32,270 nucleotides of DNA from Candidatus Acetothermia bacterium (GCA_024653345.1 JANLFV010000015.1:1-32270); one strand, 5' to 3'; counted from the stretch's first letter, positions 7,141-15,580 are shown. The notes: generated by a model not told the origin, from the sequence alone. Numbers and translations: made by a program.

Positions 7141-8025
7141 ATGGCTGAGAGGGTCTTTCTCACCGGCGGGACGGGGCTCCTCGGGCGGAACCTCATCCCT
7201 GCCCTGATCGCGCGAGGCTACCGGGTCCGGGCCCTGGTCCGACCTTCCTCCGACCTTAAGGGCTTGGAGGGCCTGGGCTGCGAGCCTGCCGTTGGCGACC
7301 TTCGGTGCCCGGCAACCTTCGCAGGAGCGCTCGCGGGCGCGAGGAGCTTGATCCACCTCGCGTCGACCGTCGAGGGGAGCCGCGAGGAACTTCTCCAGAC
7401 GAATTGGCGCGGGACTGCCGGGCTCGTCCGGGCCGCTCCGGCCGCGGGGGTGGAGCGGATCCTCCATCTGAGCAGCCTCGGGGCCCGGCCGGAGCCGCGC
7501 TTCCCATACGCATATTCCGCCTGGCTGGCCGAGGAGGAGGTCCGCAAGAGTGGCCTGCGGTATGTCATCTTCCGTCCCTCGATCCTCGTCGGCCCCGGTG
7601 ACCCTTTCACTACGGGGCTGATGAGGATGGCCCGGAGTTGGCCGGTCATGGCCCTCCCGAGGAGCCGGACCCTCTTCCAGCCGCTGTGGCTCGGCGACAT
7701 GGTCAGCTGTGTCCTCCACGCCCTTGAGGATGAGGACCTCTGGGGCAGGACCGTTGCCCTCGGCGGGCCCGAGATCCTCACCCTAGAAGAGATAGCCCGG
7801 CTGATCATGGGTGTGCTTGCGATCAGCAAGCCGATCATCCGCCTTCCCCGGCGGCCTCTGCGCGCGCTCTTCCGCTCGCTGCGGCGGTTAGGCTTCCGTC
7901 TTCCCTATGCCGAAGGCCACTTCATCGGCGCAGACAACCTCGCCGGGCCGGGGGCGGTCGAGGCCGCGTGCGGCTTCTTCCCCAGGGCTCTGGCGGAAGT
8001 GCTCCAGTTGCAGAGCGAGGCTTAA
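7141..8025 (+). CDS. NAD(P)-binding atypical SDR (NDUFA9-like epimerase family)
   Basis: This 294-residue protein has an N-terminal Rossmann fold with TGGTGLLG at residues 8-15, R-x-x-R-P in the second strand region, and VFRP-like FRPSILVGPGD after the active-site helix. This pattern fits the atypical SDRs related to complex I subunit NDUFA9 and to sugar-nucleotide epimerases. Where classical members carry YxxSK, it reads YAYSA (residues 123-127), so the catalytic lysine is missing. The protein may bind the dinucleotide structurally. It is followed by the S1-domain gene after 31 nt. Confidence 0.75.
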   Translation: MAERVFLTGGTGLLGRNLIPALIARGYRVRALVRPSSDLKGLEGLGCEPAVGDLRCPATFAGALAGARSLIHLASTVEGSREELLQTNWRGTAGLVRAAPAAGVERILHLSSLGARPEPRFPYAYSAWLAEEEVRKSGLRYVIFRPSILVGPGDPFTTGLMRMARSWPVMALPRSRTLFQPLWLGDMVSCVLHALEDEDLWGRTVALGGPEILTLEEIARLIMGVLAISKPIIRLPRRPLRALFRSLRRLGFRLPYAEGHFIGADNLAGPGAVEAACGFFPRALAEVLQLQSEA

Positions 8026-8056
8026 GTCCAGTATCCTTAGGCCGCCAAGGTGATCG

Positions 8057-8518
8057 ATGATGGACTTTAGCATCGGCCAGATCCTGCAGGGCGAGGTAGT
8101 GGCCATCAAGCCTTACGGGGCCTTTGTCCGGCTCGCCAACGGCGGGATCGGGATGATCCACATCTCCGAGATCGCGACTGAGTATGTGAGCGACATCAAC
8201 AGCTACCTCGCGGTGGGCGAGGAGGTCACGGTCAAGGTGATTGGGGAGAACGCCGAGGGGAAGCCGAACCTCTCCTTGAAGCGTGTGACCAAGGAAGAGC
8301 TGGAGGAGGCCCGCTTCTCCCGCGAGGTCGAGGAGGCCCGGCTGGCGCTAGAGAGGAAGAACGACGAGATCCTGGCCCGGCTGAAGCGCTTGAAGCGGCC
8401 GAAGGTTCCCCAGCGGGAGGAGACCCTCCGGAACTGGATCGCCGAGGCCCAGCACCGCCTAGAGCAGGCCCGCAGGGAGGCGGACCGTCGCAGCCCCGCC
8501 AGGGGAGGGCGTAGGTGA
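8057..8518 (+). CDS. S1-domain RNA-binding protein
   Basis: This 153-residue protein has one S1 OB-fold at residues about 4-77 (GQILQGEVVAIKPYGAFVRL, IHISEIA, VGEEVTVKVIGENAEGKPNLSLK), then a long charged coiled-coil tail. It resembles small YugI/GSP13-type S1 proteins that associate with ribosomes or RNA; the target is unknown. Two consecutive ATGs at 8057 and 8060 are both possible starts. The stop overlaps the porG GTG by 4 nt, which places it as first gene of the oxidoreductase operon or coupled to it. Confidence 0.85.
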   Translation: MMDFSIGQILQGEVVAIKPYGAFVRLANGGIGMIHISEIATEYVSDINSYLAVGEEVTVKVIGENAEGKPNLSLKRVTKEELEEARFSREVEEARLALERKNDEILARLKRLKRPKVPQREETLRNWIAEAQHRLEQARREADRRSPARGGRR

Positions 8519-9084
8519 GCGGCGAGCTGGTCGAGATCCGCTTCCACGGCCGCGGGGGCCAAGGGGCGGTCGTGGCCTCCCAGATCCTGGCCGCGGCCCT
8601 CTTCAAGGAGGGGAAGTTCGCCCAGGCCTTCCCCGCCTTCGGGGTCGAGCGGCGAGGCGCGCCCGTGGCCGCCTTCATCCGGGTCTCCGACCGCCCGATC
8701 CTCTTGCGATGCGAGATCTACCATCCCGACCACCTGGTGGTCCTCGACCCGACCTTGATCTATGCGGTCGATGTGACCGCCGGGCTCAAAGCTGGCGGCT
8801 GGGTCCTCATTAACAGCGACCGCTCGCCCGGGGAATTCCGCCTCCCCGCAAGGTTCAAGGTCGCGACCGTCGACGCCAACCGGATCGCCGTCGAGCACCA
8901 CCTGGGGAACCCCACGAACCCCATCATCAATACCGCCATCTTGGGGGCCTTCGCCCGGATCACCGGCCTGGTGGGGCTGGAGTCGCTCCTGGAGGCCGTC
9001 CGCGAGGCGGTCCCCCTCCAGAAGGAGGAGAATGCCGCGGCCACGAAGAAGGCCTACGAGGAGGCCCGAGCCGGTGAGCACTAA
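8515..9084 (+). CDS. porG: 2-oxoacid:ferredoxin oxidoreductase gamma subunit
   Basis: This 189-residue protein with a GTG start fits the gamma subunit of pyruvate/2-oxoacid:ferredoxin oxidoreductases. It has the N-terminal FHGRGGQGAV motif, then AFPAFGVERRGAPVAAF and a C-terminal PNPIINTAILGAFARI-like segment (here TNPIINTAILGAFARI). The complex oxidatively decarboxylates a 2-oxoacid to acyl-CoA, CO2 and reduced ferredoxin, and is reversible. The gamma subunit is first of four genes that overlap or touch. Whether the substrate is pyruvate or another oxoacid is not decided by this subunit. Confidence 0.9.
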   Translation: MSGELVEIRFHGRGGQGAVVASQILAAALFKEGKFAQAFPAFGVERRGAPVAAFIRVSDRPILLRCEIYHPDHLVVLDPTLIYAVDVTAGLKAGGWVLINSDRSPGEFRLPARFKVATVDANRIAVEHHLGNPTNPIINTAILGAFARITGLVGLESLLEAVREAVPLQKEENAAATKKAYEEARAGEH

Positions 9085-10780
9085 AGCTAAAGCCAAGGAG
9101 CTCGCCCCCGACCGCGTGGTCGCCTTCGCCTCGGAGCGGGAGATGCCCCCGCTGGCCGTCTCCTTGGGGACAAGCCTGGCGAACAAGACCGGGAGCTGGC
9201 GCTACCTCCGGCCGGTCTATGAGGAGAAGGAGCCGCCTTGCAACCACGCCTGCCCGGCGGGGAACGACATCCGGGGGTTCATCGCTCTGATCTTGAAGGG
9301 GAAGCTCGCCGAGGCTCGGGAGCTCCTGTGCGAGACGAACCCCTTCCCCGCGATCACCGGTAGGGTCTGCCACCACCCCTGCGAGCTGGAGTGCAACCGC
9401 CAAAAGCTCGATGAGCCCCTCAGCATCCGGGCCCTGGAGCGCTTGGCCGGGGATGAGGGCTACAATGGCAAGGGCCTTCGGCCCCCTCGGAGGAGGCATA
9501 AGGAGCGGATCGCGATCGTCGGGAGCGGGCCGGCCGGGCTTTCCTGCGCCTACTTCCTCGCCCGGAAAGGCTATCAAGTGGCGATCTTCGAGGCCGAGCG
9601 GAAGCCCGGAGGGATGCTCCGCTGGGGAATCCCGGAGTATCGCCTCCCGAAGGCCGTCCTCGAGCGCGAGCTGGCCCTGCTGAGGGATTTAGGGATCGAG
9701 TTCAAGGCCGGTCTCCGGGTCGGGCAGGATCTCCGGCTCGAGGAACTCCAAGCCGGCTATGACACAATCTTTCTGGCCGTGGGGGCCACGGCAGGGGTGG
9801 AGCTCGAGCTCCCCGGAGGAGAGGCCGCGGGGGTCCTCCACGGCCTGGAGTTCCTGAAGAGGGTCAACTTCGGGGAGAGGGTCGAGCTGGGCGAGAGGGT
9901 GGCGGTGATCGGCGGGGGGAACACGGCGATGGACGCCGCGCGGGTGGCCCTCCGGCTGGGTGCTAAGCCTGTGGTGGTCTACCGCCGGACGCGGGCGGAG
10001 ATGCCCGCGATCCCCGAGGAGGTCGAGGCCGCGCTCGAGGAAGGGGTCGAGTTCACCTTCCTCGCCGCGCCGATCGAGGTCCTGACGGCTAATGGGCAGC
10101 TCAAGGGGGCGCGATTCATCAAGATGGAGCTCGGCCCGCCCGATGAGACAGGGAGGCGGCGCCCGATGCCGATCAAAGGCTCGGAGTTCAAGCTGGAGCT
10201 GGATAACCTGATCCTCGCGGTCGGCGAGCGGCCGGACCTCTCCTTCTTGCCCGAGGGGGTCAAGCTGAGGGAGGGGAGGGTCAACGACCCCGTCCTGGTC
10301 GAGGCCTTGAGGGCCCCGATCTTCGCCGGCGGGGATGCCGCTACCGGTGCGGGGACCGTGGTGGAGGCCATCGCCTCCGGGCGGAGGGGGGCCGAGGCGA
10401 TCGACCGCCATCTCCGCGGGCTCCCCGAGCCTGAGCCCGAGAGAGAGCCGGTCCTCGTCCCCTTCGAGAGGATCAATCTAGACTACTTCGAGCCCCGGCC
10501 GCGGGCCCAGGGCCGGGCCCTCGCGGTCCCCGAGAGGGTCACCAACTTCGAGGAGATCGAGCTCGGCCTCTCCCTCGAGCAGGGCCAGCTCGAGGCGGAG
10601 CGGTGCTTCTCCTGCGGCGGCTGCAACCAGTGCGATAACTGCATCACCTACTGCCCCGATGTGGCCATCTCCCGGCATGACGATCAGTATGAGGTCGATT
10701 ACGACTACTGCAAGGGTTGCGGGATCTGCGCCCAGGAGTGCCCCCGCTGGGTGATCTCGCTCGTCGAGGAGGAGAAGTGA
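9074..10780 (+). CDS. Oxidoreductase delta subunit fused to a GltD-like flavoprotein
   Basis: This 568-residue protein occupies the place of the ferredoxin-like delta subunit. Order: Cys-rich N-terminal Fe-S region (C56, C60, C99, C103, C107) as in glutamate synthase small subunit; FAD Rossmann motif IVGSGPAGLSCAY near 148-160; a second Rossmann motif VAVIGGGNTAMDAAR for NAD(P)H; a Gly-Asp-rich FAD end (FAGGDAATGAGTVVEAI); and a C-terminal two-cluster ferredoxin (CNQCDNCITYCP and CKGCGICAQECP). It would pass electrons between NAD(P)H and the oxidoreductase. I start at GTG 9074, which has GAGGAGG upstream and overlaps porG by 11 nt. Similar GltD-type fusions exist in other anaerobes as far as I know. 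Confidence 0.88.
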   Translation: MSTKAKAKELAPDRVVAFASEREMPPLAVSLGTSLANKTGSWRYLRPVYEEKEPPCNHACPAGNDIRGFIALILKGKLAEARELLCETNPFPAITGRVCHHPCELECNRQKLDEPLSIRALERLAGDEGYNGKGLRPPRRRHKERIAIVGSGPAGLSCAYFLARKGYQVAIFEAERKPGGMLRWGIPEYRLPKAVLERELALLRDLGIEFKAGLRVGQDLRLEELQAGYDTIFLAVGATAGVELELPGGEAAGVLHGLEFLKRVNFGERVELGERVAVIGGGNTAMDAARVALRLGAKPVVVYRRTRAEMPAIPEEVEAALEEGVEFTFLAAPIEVLTANGQLKGARFIKMELGPPDETGRRRPMPIKGSEFKLELDNLILAVGERPDLSFLPEGVKLREGRVNDPVLVEALRAPIFAGGDAATGAGTVVEAIASGRRGAEAIDRHLRGLPEPEPEREPVLVPFERINLDYFEPRPRAQGRALAVPERVTNFEEIELGLSLEQGQLEAERCFSCGGCNQCDNCITYCPDVAISRHDDQYEVDYDYCKGCGICAQECPRWVISLVEEEK

Positions 10781-11973
10781 TGGCGACCGAGGTGGAACTG
10801 AAGGCCGGGATCCCGTCGGGGAAGAAGGTGATCACCGGGAATTATGCCGTCTCCTACGGCGCGGCCCTCGCCCGGGCCCAGGTGATCGCGGCCTACCCGA
10901 TCACACCCCAGACGCAGATCGTGGAGCTTCTGGCCGACTTCTGCGCCGAGGGGGCACTTCGTGCCAACTTTATCAAGGTCGAGTCCGAGCACTCGGCGAT
11001 GGCGGCCTGCATCGGGGCCGCGGCCGTGGGGGCAAGGGCCTTCACTGCCACCTCGGCCCAAGGGCTGGCGCTGATGCACGAGATGCTCCACTGGGCCGCG
11101 GGCGCGAGGCTCCCGATCGTCATGGCCAATGTCAACCGGGCGATGGGTCCACCTTGGTCGATCTGGACCGACCAGAACGACTCGCTCTCCCAGCGGGACA
11201 CCGGCTGGATGCAGTTCTACTGCGAGTCGAACCAGGAGGCACTCGACACCGTGATCCAGGCCTACAAGGTCGCGGAGAAGGTCCTTCTGCCGGCGATGCT
11301 GGTCTTAGACGCCTTCTTCCTCTCGCACACCAGCGAGCCGGTCGAGATCCCCGAGCAGGGGCTGGTCGACCGCTACCTTCCCCCATATAATCCGGAGTTC
11401 AAGCTCGACATCACCGACCCCCGGGCCTTCGGGGGGATCACCATGCCGAGCGAATACTTCGAGCTCCGCTACAAGATGCAAAAGGCGATGGAGGAAGCCC
11501 TCGAGGTCGCCAAGGCCGCGGACCTGGAGTTTAAGGAGCTCTTCGGGAGGGGCTATGGGCTGGTAGAACCCTACAGACTCGAGGATGCAGAACTGGCCCT
11601 CGTGACCTCGGGGACGGTCACCTCGACCGCCAGGCTCGTGATCGACGAGCTCCGGGCCAAAGGGGAAAGAGTGGGCCTCCTCAAGGTCCGCCTCTTCCGC
11701 CCTTTCCCTACAGCTTTGGTCCGGGAGCATCTCTTGAAGGTCCCCAAGATCGCGGTGATCGACCGGAACATCAGCTTCGGCCATGGGGGGATCTTCGCCC
11801 AGGAGATCAAGTCCGCGCTTTATAATGCCGAGCCGCGGCGGCCGCTCTTCGGCTTTGTGGCCGGCCTGGGCGGGAGGGACATCACCCCTGAACTGATCGA
11901 GGAGATCATTGCCTACGCCCTGGCCCACGACCGGCCGGAGGAGGAGATCATCTGGATGGGGGTGAAGCGATGA
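10780..11973 (+). CDS. porA: 2-oxoacid:ferredoxin oxidoreductase alpha subunit
   Basis: This 397-residue protein is the alpha subunit. Visible landmarks are ISYGAALARAQVIAAYPITPQTQIVE-type N-terminal sequence (AAYPITPQTQ), SEHSAMAACIGAAAVGARAFTATSAQGLALMHE, the central PWSIWTDQNDSL loop, and the C-terminal transketolase-like domain with VTSGTVTSTARLVIDELRAKGERVGLLKVRLFRPFP. The PWSIW and PITPQT forms match pyruvate-type enzymes better than 2-oxoglutarate enzymes, but this is not decisive. ATG 10780 overlaps the preceding TGA by one base. The stop overlaps porB by 4 nt. Confidence 0.92.
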   Translation: MATEVELKAGIPSGKKVITGNYAVSYGAALARAQVIAAYPITPQTQIVELLADFCAEGALRANFIKVESEHSAMAACIGAAAVGARAFTATSAQGLALMHEMLHWAAGARLPIVMANVNRAMGPPWSIWTDQNDSLSQRDTGWMQFYCESNQEALDTVIQAYKVAEKVLLPAMLVLDAFFLSHTSEPVEIPEQGLVDRYLPPYNPEFKLDITDPRAFGGITMPSEYFELRYKMQKAMEEALEVAKAADLEFKELFGRGYGLVEPYRLEDAELALVTSGTVTSTARLVIDELRAKGERVGLLKVRLFRPFPTALVREHLLKVPKIAVIDRNISFGHGGIFAQEIKSALYNAEPRRPLFGFVAGLGGRDITPELIEEIIAYALAHDRPEEEIIWMGVKR

Positions 11974-12887
11974 TCGAGATTAAACAGAGCAGCCCATATC
12001 CCCTGCGGGGGGTTCTTCCGACCGATGAGCTGATGCTCTCGGGCCATCTGGCCTGCCAGGGCTGTGGCGCGGCCCTGGTGATGCGCTATGCCCTGAAGGC
12101 CCTGGGTGAGCGGACGATCGCCGTGATCCCCGCCTGCTGCTGGACGATCATCGCCGGGGCCTTCCCCTATTCGGCCCTGAGGGTCCCCCTCTTCCACACC
12201 GCCTTCGAGACCGCCGCCTCCGCCGCGGCGGGGATCAAGGCCGGACTGGAGGTCCTCGGGAAGGGCGACATTACAGTCCTGGCCTGGGCCGGGGACGGCG
12301 GGACCTTCGACATCGGCTTGCAGGCCCTCTCGGGCGCGGCGGAGAGGAACGACGATATCATCTATGTCTGCTACGACAATGAGGCCTACATGAACACCGG
12401 GATCCAGCGGTCGAGCGCCACCCCCTGGCGGGCCTGGACCACCACGACCCCCACGCGCCACCCCAAGGACGAGCCGAAGAAGGATATGATGGCGATCATG
12501 GCCGCCCACCGGATCCCCTACGCCGCCACGGCCTCTCCGGCCTACCCCGAGGACCTGGTCCGGAAGATGCAAAAGGCCAAGGCGATCCGCGGGACGAAGT
12601 TCATCCATATTATTTCACCCTGCCCGCCGGGGTGGAAGTCGGCCTCCGAGCTCTCGGTCAAGCTCGCCAGGCTGGCGGTCCAGACCAAGATCTTCCCGCT
12701 GTATGAGGTCGAGAACGGGCTCAAATGGAGGATCACCCTCGAGCCGAAGGGCCTCCCCGTGGAGGAGTATCTGAAGCTCCAGGGCCGGTTCAGGCACCTC
12801 TCCCCCGAGGAGATCAGGAAGATCCAAGAGACGGTCGATGCGGAGTGGGCGAGATTGGTGGCGAAGGCGAAGGCCGAGGCTTCTTGA
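11970..12887 (+). CDS. porB: 2-oxoacid:ferredoxin oxidoreductase beta subunit
   Basis: This 305-residue thiamine-diphosphate-binding subunit carries the CQGCGAAL Fe-S/TPP motif near residue 29, a Cys pair ACCWT around 56, AGDGGTFDIGLQALSGAAERNDDIIYVCYDNEAYMNTG for TPP/Mg, and TTTTPTRHPKDEPKKDM. Those four Cys-type positions would hold a [4Fe-4S] cluster in PorB. With the gamma, GltD-ferredoxin and alpha subunits it makes a complete enzyme. It is followed by panB after 13 nt, an unusual partnership that hints at a link to 2-oxoisovalerate. Confidence 0.92.
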   Translation: MIEIKQSSPYPLRGVLPTDELMLSGHLACQGCGAALVMRYALKALGERTIAVIPACCWTIIAGAFPYSALRVPLFHTAFETAASAAAGIKAGLEVLGKGDITVLAWAGDGGTFDIGLQALSGAAERNDDIIYVCYDNEAYMNTGIQRSSATPWRAWTTTTPTRHPKDEPKKDMMAIMAAHRIPYAATASPAYPEDLVRKMQKAKAIRGTKFIHIISPCPPGWKSASELSVKLARLAVQTKIFPLYEVENGLKWRITLEPKGLPVEEYLKLQGRFRHLSPEEIRKIQETVDAEWARLVAKAKAEAS

Positions 12888-12900
12888 GATAGGAGGCGAG

Positions 12901-13755
12901 ATGGCTGAAGTGAAGCGACTGACGATTCCAGACCTCTATGCGATGCGCGAGCGGGGGGAGAAGATCACCTTCCTCACGGCCTATGATTATCCCATGGCCC
13001 TCCTGGAGGACCGGGCGGGGGTCGACCTGATTTTAGTGGGGGACTCGGTGGCCATGACGGTCTTGGGCTACGACACGACCCTCCCGATGACGATGGACGA
13101 GATGATCCTCTTCACCAAGGCCGTCCGGAGGGCGGCGAAGCGGGCCTTCGTGATCGGCGACCTCCCTTACATGTCCTATCAGGCCTCGAACGAGGAGGCG
13201 GTCCACAACGCCGGGAGGTTCATGGCCGAGTGCGGGACCGACGCGGTCAAGCTCGAGGGCGGCCGGAGGATGGCCGAGCGGGTCGAGGCGATCGTCCGGG
13301 CCGGAATACCGGTGATGGGCCACATCGGGCTCACACCGCAGTCCTACACCCAGCTCGGCGGCTACCGCGCCCAGGGGCGGGACGCCGCGACGGCCAGGGC
13401 CCTGATCGATGACGCCTTAGCCCTCCAGGAGGCTGGGGCCTTTGCCATCCTCCTCGAGTGCATCCCCGCTAAGGTAGCCGAGATCATCTATGATAAGCTC
13501 GAGATCCTGGTCCTGAGCCTCGGTTCCGGCCCGAAGGCCGACGGCCAGATGATGATCGTCCACGACATGCTCGGGCTGTTCGAGCGGTTCACCCCTAAGT
13601 TCGTCAAGCGGTATGTGAACCTGAGCGAGCAGATCCTCGGGGCCTTCAAGGCCTTCATCGAGGACACCAAGCAGGGCCGCTTCCCCCAGCCCGAGCACCT
13701 CTACAACATCCCCGAGGAGGAGTTCAAGCGGCTCCAGGAGCTACTGAAGAGATGA
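12901..13755 (+). CDS. panB: 3-methyl-2-oxobutanoate hydroxymethyltransferase
   Basis: This 284-residue enzyme of pantothenate synthesis adds a hydroxymethyl group from methylene-tetrahydrofolate to 2-oxoisovalerate. It shows the PanB TIM-barrel landmarks TAYDYPMALLEDRAGVDLILVGDS, YDTTLPMTMDEM, AVKLEGG, MGHIGLTPQSYTQLGGY and, near the end, SLGSGPKADGQMMIVHDMLGL in place of the usual GIGSG. The active-site Asp/Glu residues of VGDS and LEGG are kept. I start at ATG 12901 behind GGAGGCGAG. It is the last gene of the oxidoreductase operon, without panC or panD in view. Confidence 0.93.
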   Translation: MAEVKRLTIPDLYAMRERGEKITFLTAYDYPMALLEDRAGVDLILVGDSVAMTVLGYDTTLPMTMDEMILFTKAVRRAAKRAFVIGDLPYMSYQASNEEAVHNAGRFMAECGTDAVKLEGGRRMAERVEAIVRAGIPVMGHIGLTPQSYTQLGGYRAQGRDAATARALIDDALALQEAGAFAILLECIPAKVAEIIYDKLEILVLSLGSGPKADGQMMIVHDMLGLFERFTPKFVKRYVNLSEQILGAFKAFIEDTKQGRFPQPEHLYNIPEEEFKRLQELLKR

Positions 13756-13758
13756 GAG

Positions 13759-13815
13759 CCGCCTTCTTCCCCGGTGGGAGAAGGGCGGGATGAGGGGGCT
13801 CATCGCCCTCTTTCG
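13759..13815 (+). terminator. Double hairpin after panB, probable terminator
   Basis: Two adjacent hairpins follow the stop: ccgcc...ggcgg (13759-13788, with TTCT/AGAA inside) and GATGAG with CTCATC (13789-13804) around GGGG. A short pyrimidine stretch follows (CCCTCTTTCGTT). The U-run is weak. Confidence 0.4.
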
Positions 13816-13878
13816 TTGAGGAGCATTTCAAGATCCGCCGGGAGTTAGGTCTCCCGGGGCCTCAAACTCGAGGATGAG

Positions 13879-14454
13879 ATGAGCAATTGGCGCGTGGCCG
13901 CTGCTGAAGTGCTCTACTCCGGAAGGCTCCTCAGGCTGGAGTTGCTCAGGCTCGCCGAGCCCTCGGGGCAGATCCACGAGCGGGAGGTCGTCCGCCACCC
14001 CGGGGCGGTGGCGATCGTCTCTCTCTTGGGCGAGAGGGTCCTGCTGGTGCGGCAGTATCGCGCTCCCGTCGGGAAGGAGCTCTGGGAGCTCCCCGCGGGG
14101 ACCCTGGAGCCGGGGGAGTCCCCTCTGGAGTGCGCCAAGCGCGAGTTGGAGGAGGAGACCGGCTACCTTGCCCGGGAGTGGCGGAAGCTCGCGGAGTTCT
14201 ACACCACCCCTGGGTTCTGCGACGAGCGGATGGTCCTCTTCCTCGCGAAGGGGCTCGAGCCCGCGGCCGGCCGGAAGCCCGCGGAGGATGAATCAATCGA
14301 GCTGCGGGAGTTCACCCTGGCCGAAGTCGAGCGGCTGCTCCGCCGGGGCGAGCTGGAGGACGCCAAGACCATCGTCGGCTTGCTTCTCCTCATTTCACCC
14401 CATGGACTCAGCACTGCCACCGTCCCTGATATCAGAATCTTGACAACCCTTTGA
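13879..14454 (+). CDS. Nudix hydrolase, ADP-ribose pyrophosphatase type
   Basis: This 191-residue protein has a complete Nudix box at residues 74-96 (G-x5-E-x7-REL-xEE-xGY), preceded by VLLVRQYRAPVGKELWELPAG, the hallmark of ADP-sugar pyrophosphatases. They hydrolyse ADP-ribose to AMP and ribose phosphate. About 20 residues after the final helix (ending LLLLI) are unlike the family and run to a TGA close to the next promoter. The ATG at 13879 follows GAGGATGAG. Confidence 0.88.
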   Translation: MSNWRVAAAEVLYSGRLLRLELLRLAEPSGQIHEREVVRHPGAVAIVSLLGERVLLVRQYRAPVGKELWELPAGTLEPGESPLECAKRELEEETGYLAREWRKLAEFYTTPGFCDERMVLFLAKGLEPAAGRKPAEDESIELREFTLAEVERLLRRGELEDAKTIVGLLLLISPHGLSTATVPDIRILTTL

Positions 14455-14468
14455 ATCTGTGGTATAAG
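14440..14468 (+). promoter_or_regulatory. Sigma-70-type promoter of the PPC/BACON protein
   Basis: TTGACA at 14440-14445, a 17-nt spacer and TATAAG at 14463-14468, with an extended -10 TGG before it. The -35 box lies inside the last codons of the Nudix gene. About 100 nt of leader follow before the CTG start; I recognise no riboswitch in it. Confidence 0.8.
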
Positions 14469-14581
14469 TGAGTGGCTACTCAAGGGCAATGCCCGCGGCT
14501 TAGCAGACAGGCCAGAAGGAGGTCGTTACGAAAACGAGAAACAAAACCAAGCTAATTTACTAATCAAAGGAGGGGGGAAAG

Positions 14582-15580
14582 CTGAAGCTCCTATGTTTAC
14601 GATGGATCTTTGTGCTCCTTGTCTTAGCGTTGACTCTTGGCTTGCTTGTGCCCGCCCTGGCCCAAGCAGGAGGAGCAGTTAGCAAGGTTAAGAATGAGGC
14701 CGTAAGCGATAGCGCATCAAGCACACTCACTCAGAAGAAACTCGGCCATCTTCTTCAGTCGAGGGAGGACGCCTTTACCAATCCTCAGAAGCGACTGACC
14801 TCTCATCCGCTCCTCATTCCCACCGGAATCCACGATCCTGACCTAAAGCCAAGCGCCCTCGCGGTCTTAGCTTACACCCAGCAAGTGACCACTTCGCCGA
14901 TCTCCTTTGAGCAGACAGTGACGGGGCGGATCCCGGCCTCTTCCGAGTGGGGCGGCTACCTCTACGAGACCCAGTATGTCCTGGAGGTCCCCTCCAGGGT
15001 GAGCTCCTTCTGGGTGGAGCTCCACGGCGGCCCGGGGGACATCGACCTCTTCATGCGCCGCGGCTCGGCCGTGACCCCGACCGATCCGCCGCACTGCTGG
15101 ACGGATGCGACGGAATATGACTGGCGCTCGACGACCGATGGCCCGGACGAGGAGATCCGGGTGAGCAACCCCTCCCCGGGGCGGTATTACATCGCCGTCT
15201 GCAACTGGGCCGACACCCCCCAGCCCTTCCAGCTCACCCCTTATCGAGAGACTCAGCCTCCACCACCTCCTCTGCTGAGCGTCAGCCCGACGAGCCTGAG
15301 CTTCAGCGCCCAGGAGGGCGGGCCGAACCCCTCTTCCCAGCCGGTGACGGTGAGGAACACCGGCGGCGGGACGCTCAACTGGAGCGGGAGCTCCAGCGTC
15401 GGCTGGCTCAGCCTCAGCCCGACCAGCGGGAGCCTGAGCGCTGGGGGTAGCCAGCAGGTCTCCGTCTCGGTGAACATCAGCGGGATGAGCGCCGGGACCT
15501 ACACCGGGAACATCACCTTCTCCGCCCCAGGAGCACAGAACAGCCCCCAGACAGTCCTCGTGACTATCGGCTGTTGTTAG
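14582..15580 (+). CDS. Secreted protein with PPC-like and BACON-like domains, probable CTG start
   Basis: This 332-residue product starts with (M)KLLCLRWIF and a hydrophobic core ending PALAQAGG, a full Sec signal peptide. The AAAGGAGG at 14566-14573 is 8 nt before CTG at 14582. The first in-frame ATG/GTG/TTG is GTG at 14612, which would lose the basic n-region and has no ribosome site. After a linker come a pre-peptidase C-terminal-like domain (TGRIPASSEWGGYLYETQYVLEV..., GPGDIDLFMR, SPGRYYIAVCN) and a BACON/Ig-like domain (LSVSPTSLSFSAQEGG..., NTGGGTLNW, GTYTGNITFSAPG). The C-terminus ends in Cys-Cys. It looks like an exported binding or adhesion protein with no enzymatic domain. Its stop overlaps the murF stop. 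Confidence 0.75.
   Translation: MKLLCLRWIFVLLVLALTLGLLVPALAQAGGAVSKVKNEAVSDSASSTLTQKKLGHLLQSREDAFTNPQKRLTSHPLLIPTGIHDPDLKPSALAVLAYTQQVTTSPISFEQTVTGRIPASSEWGGYLYETQYVLEVPSRVSSFWVELHGGPGDIDLFMRRGSAVTPTDPPHCWTDATEYDWRSTTDGPDEEIRVSNPSPGRYYIAVCNWADTPQPFQLTPYRETQPPPPPLLSVSPTSLSFSAQEGGPNPSSQPVTVRNTGGGTLNWSGSSSVGWLSLSPTSGSLSAGGSQQVSVSVNISGMSAGTYTGNITFSAPGAQNSPQTVLVTIGCC

Noticed and set aside
14470-14580. Riboswitch in the 100-nt leader of the PPC/BACON gene
   Set aside because: I could not match the sequence to any class I know.
14612-15580. GTG start at 14612 for the PPC/BACON protein
   Set aside because: No ribosome site and a truncated signal peptide; CTG at 14582 fits better.
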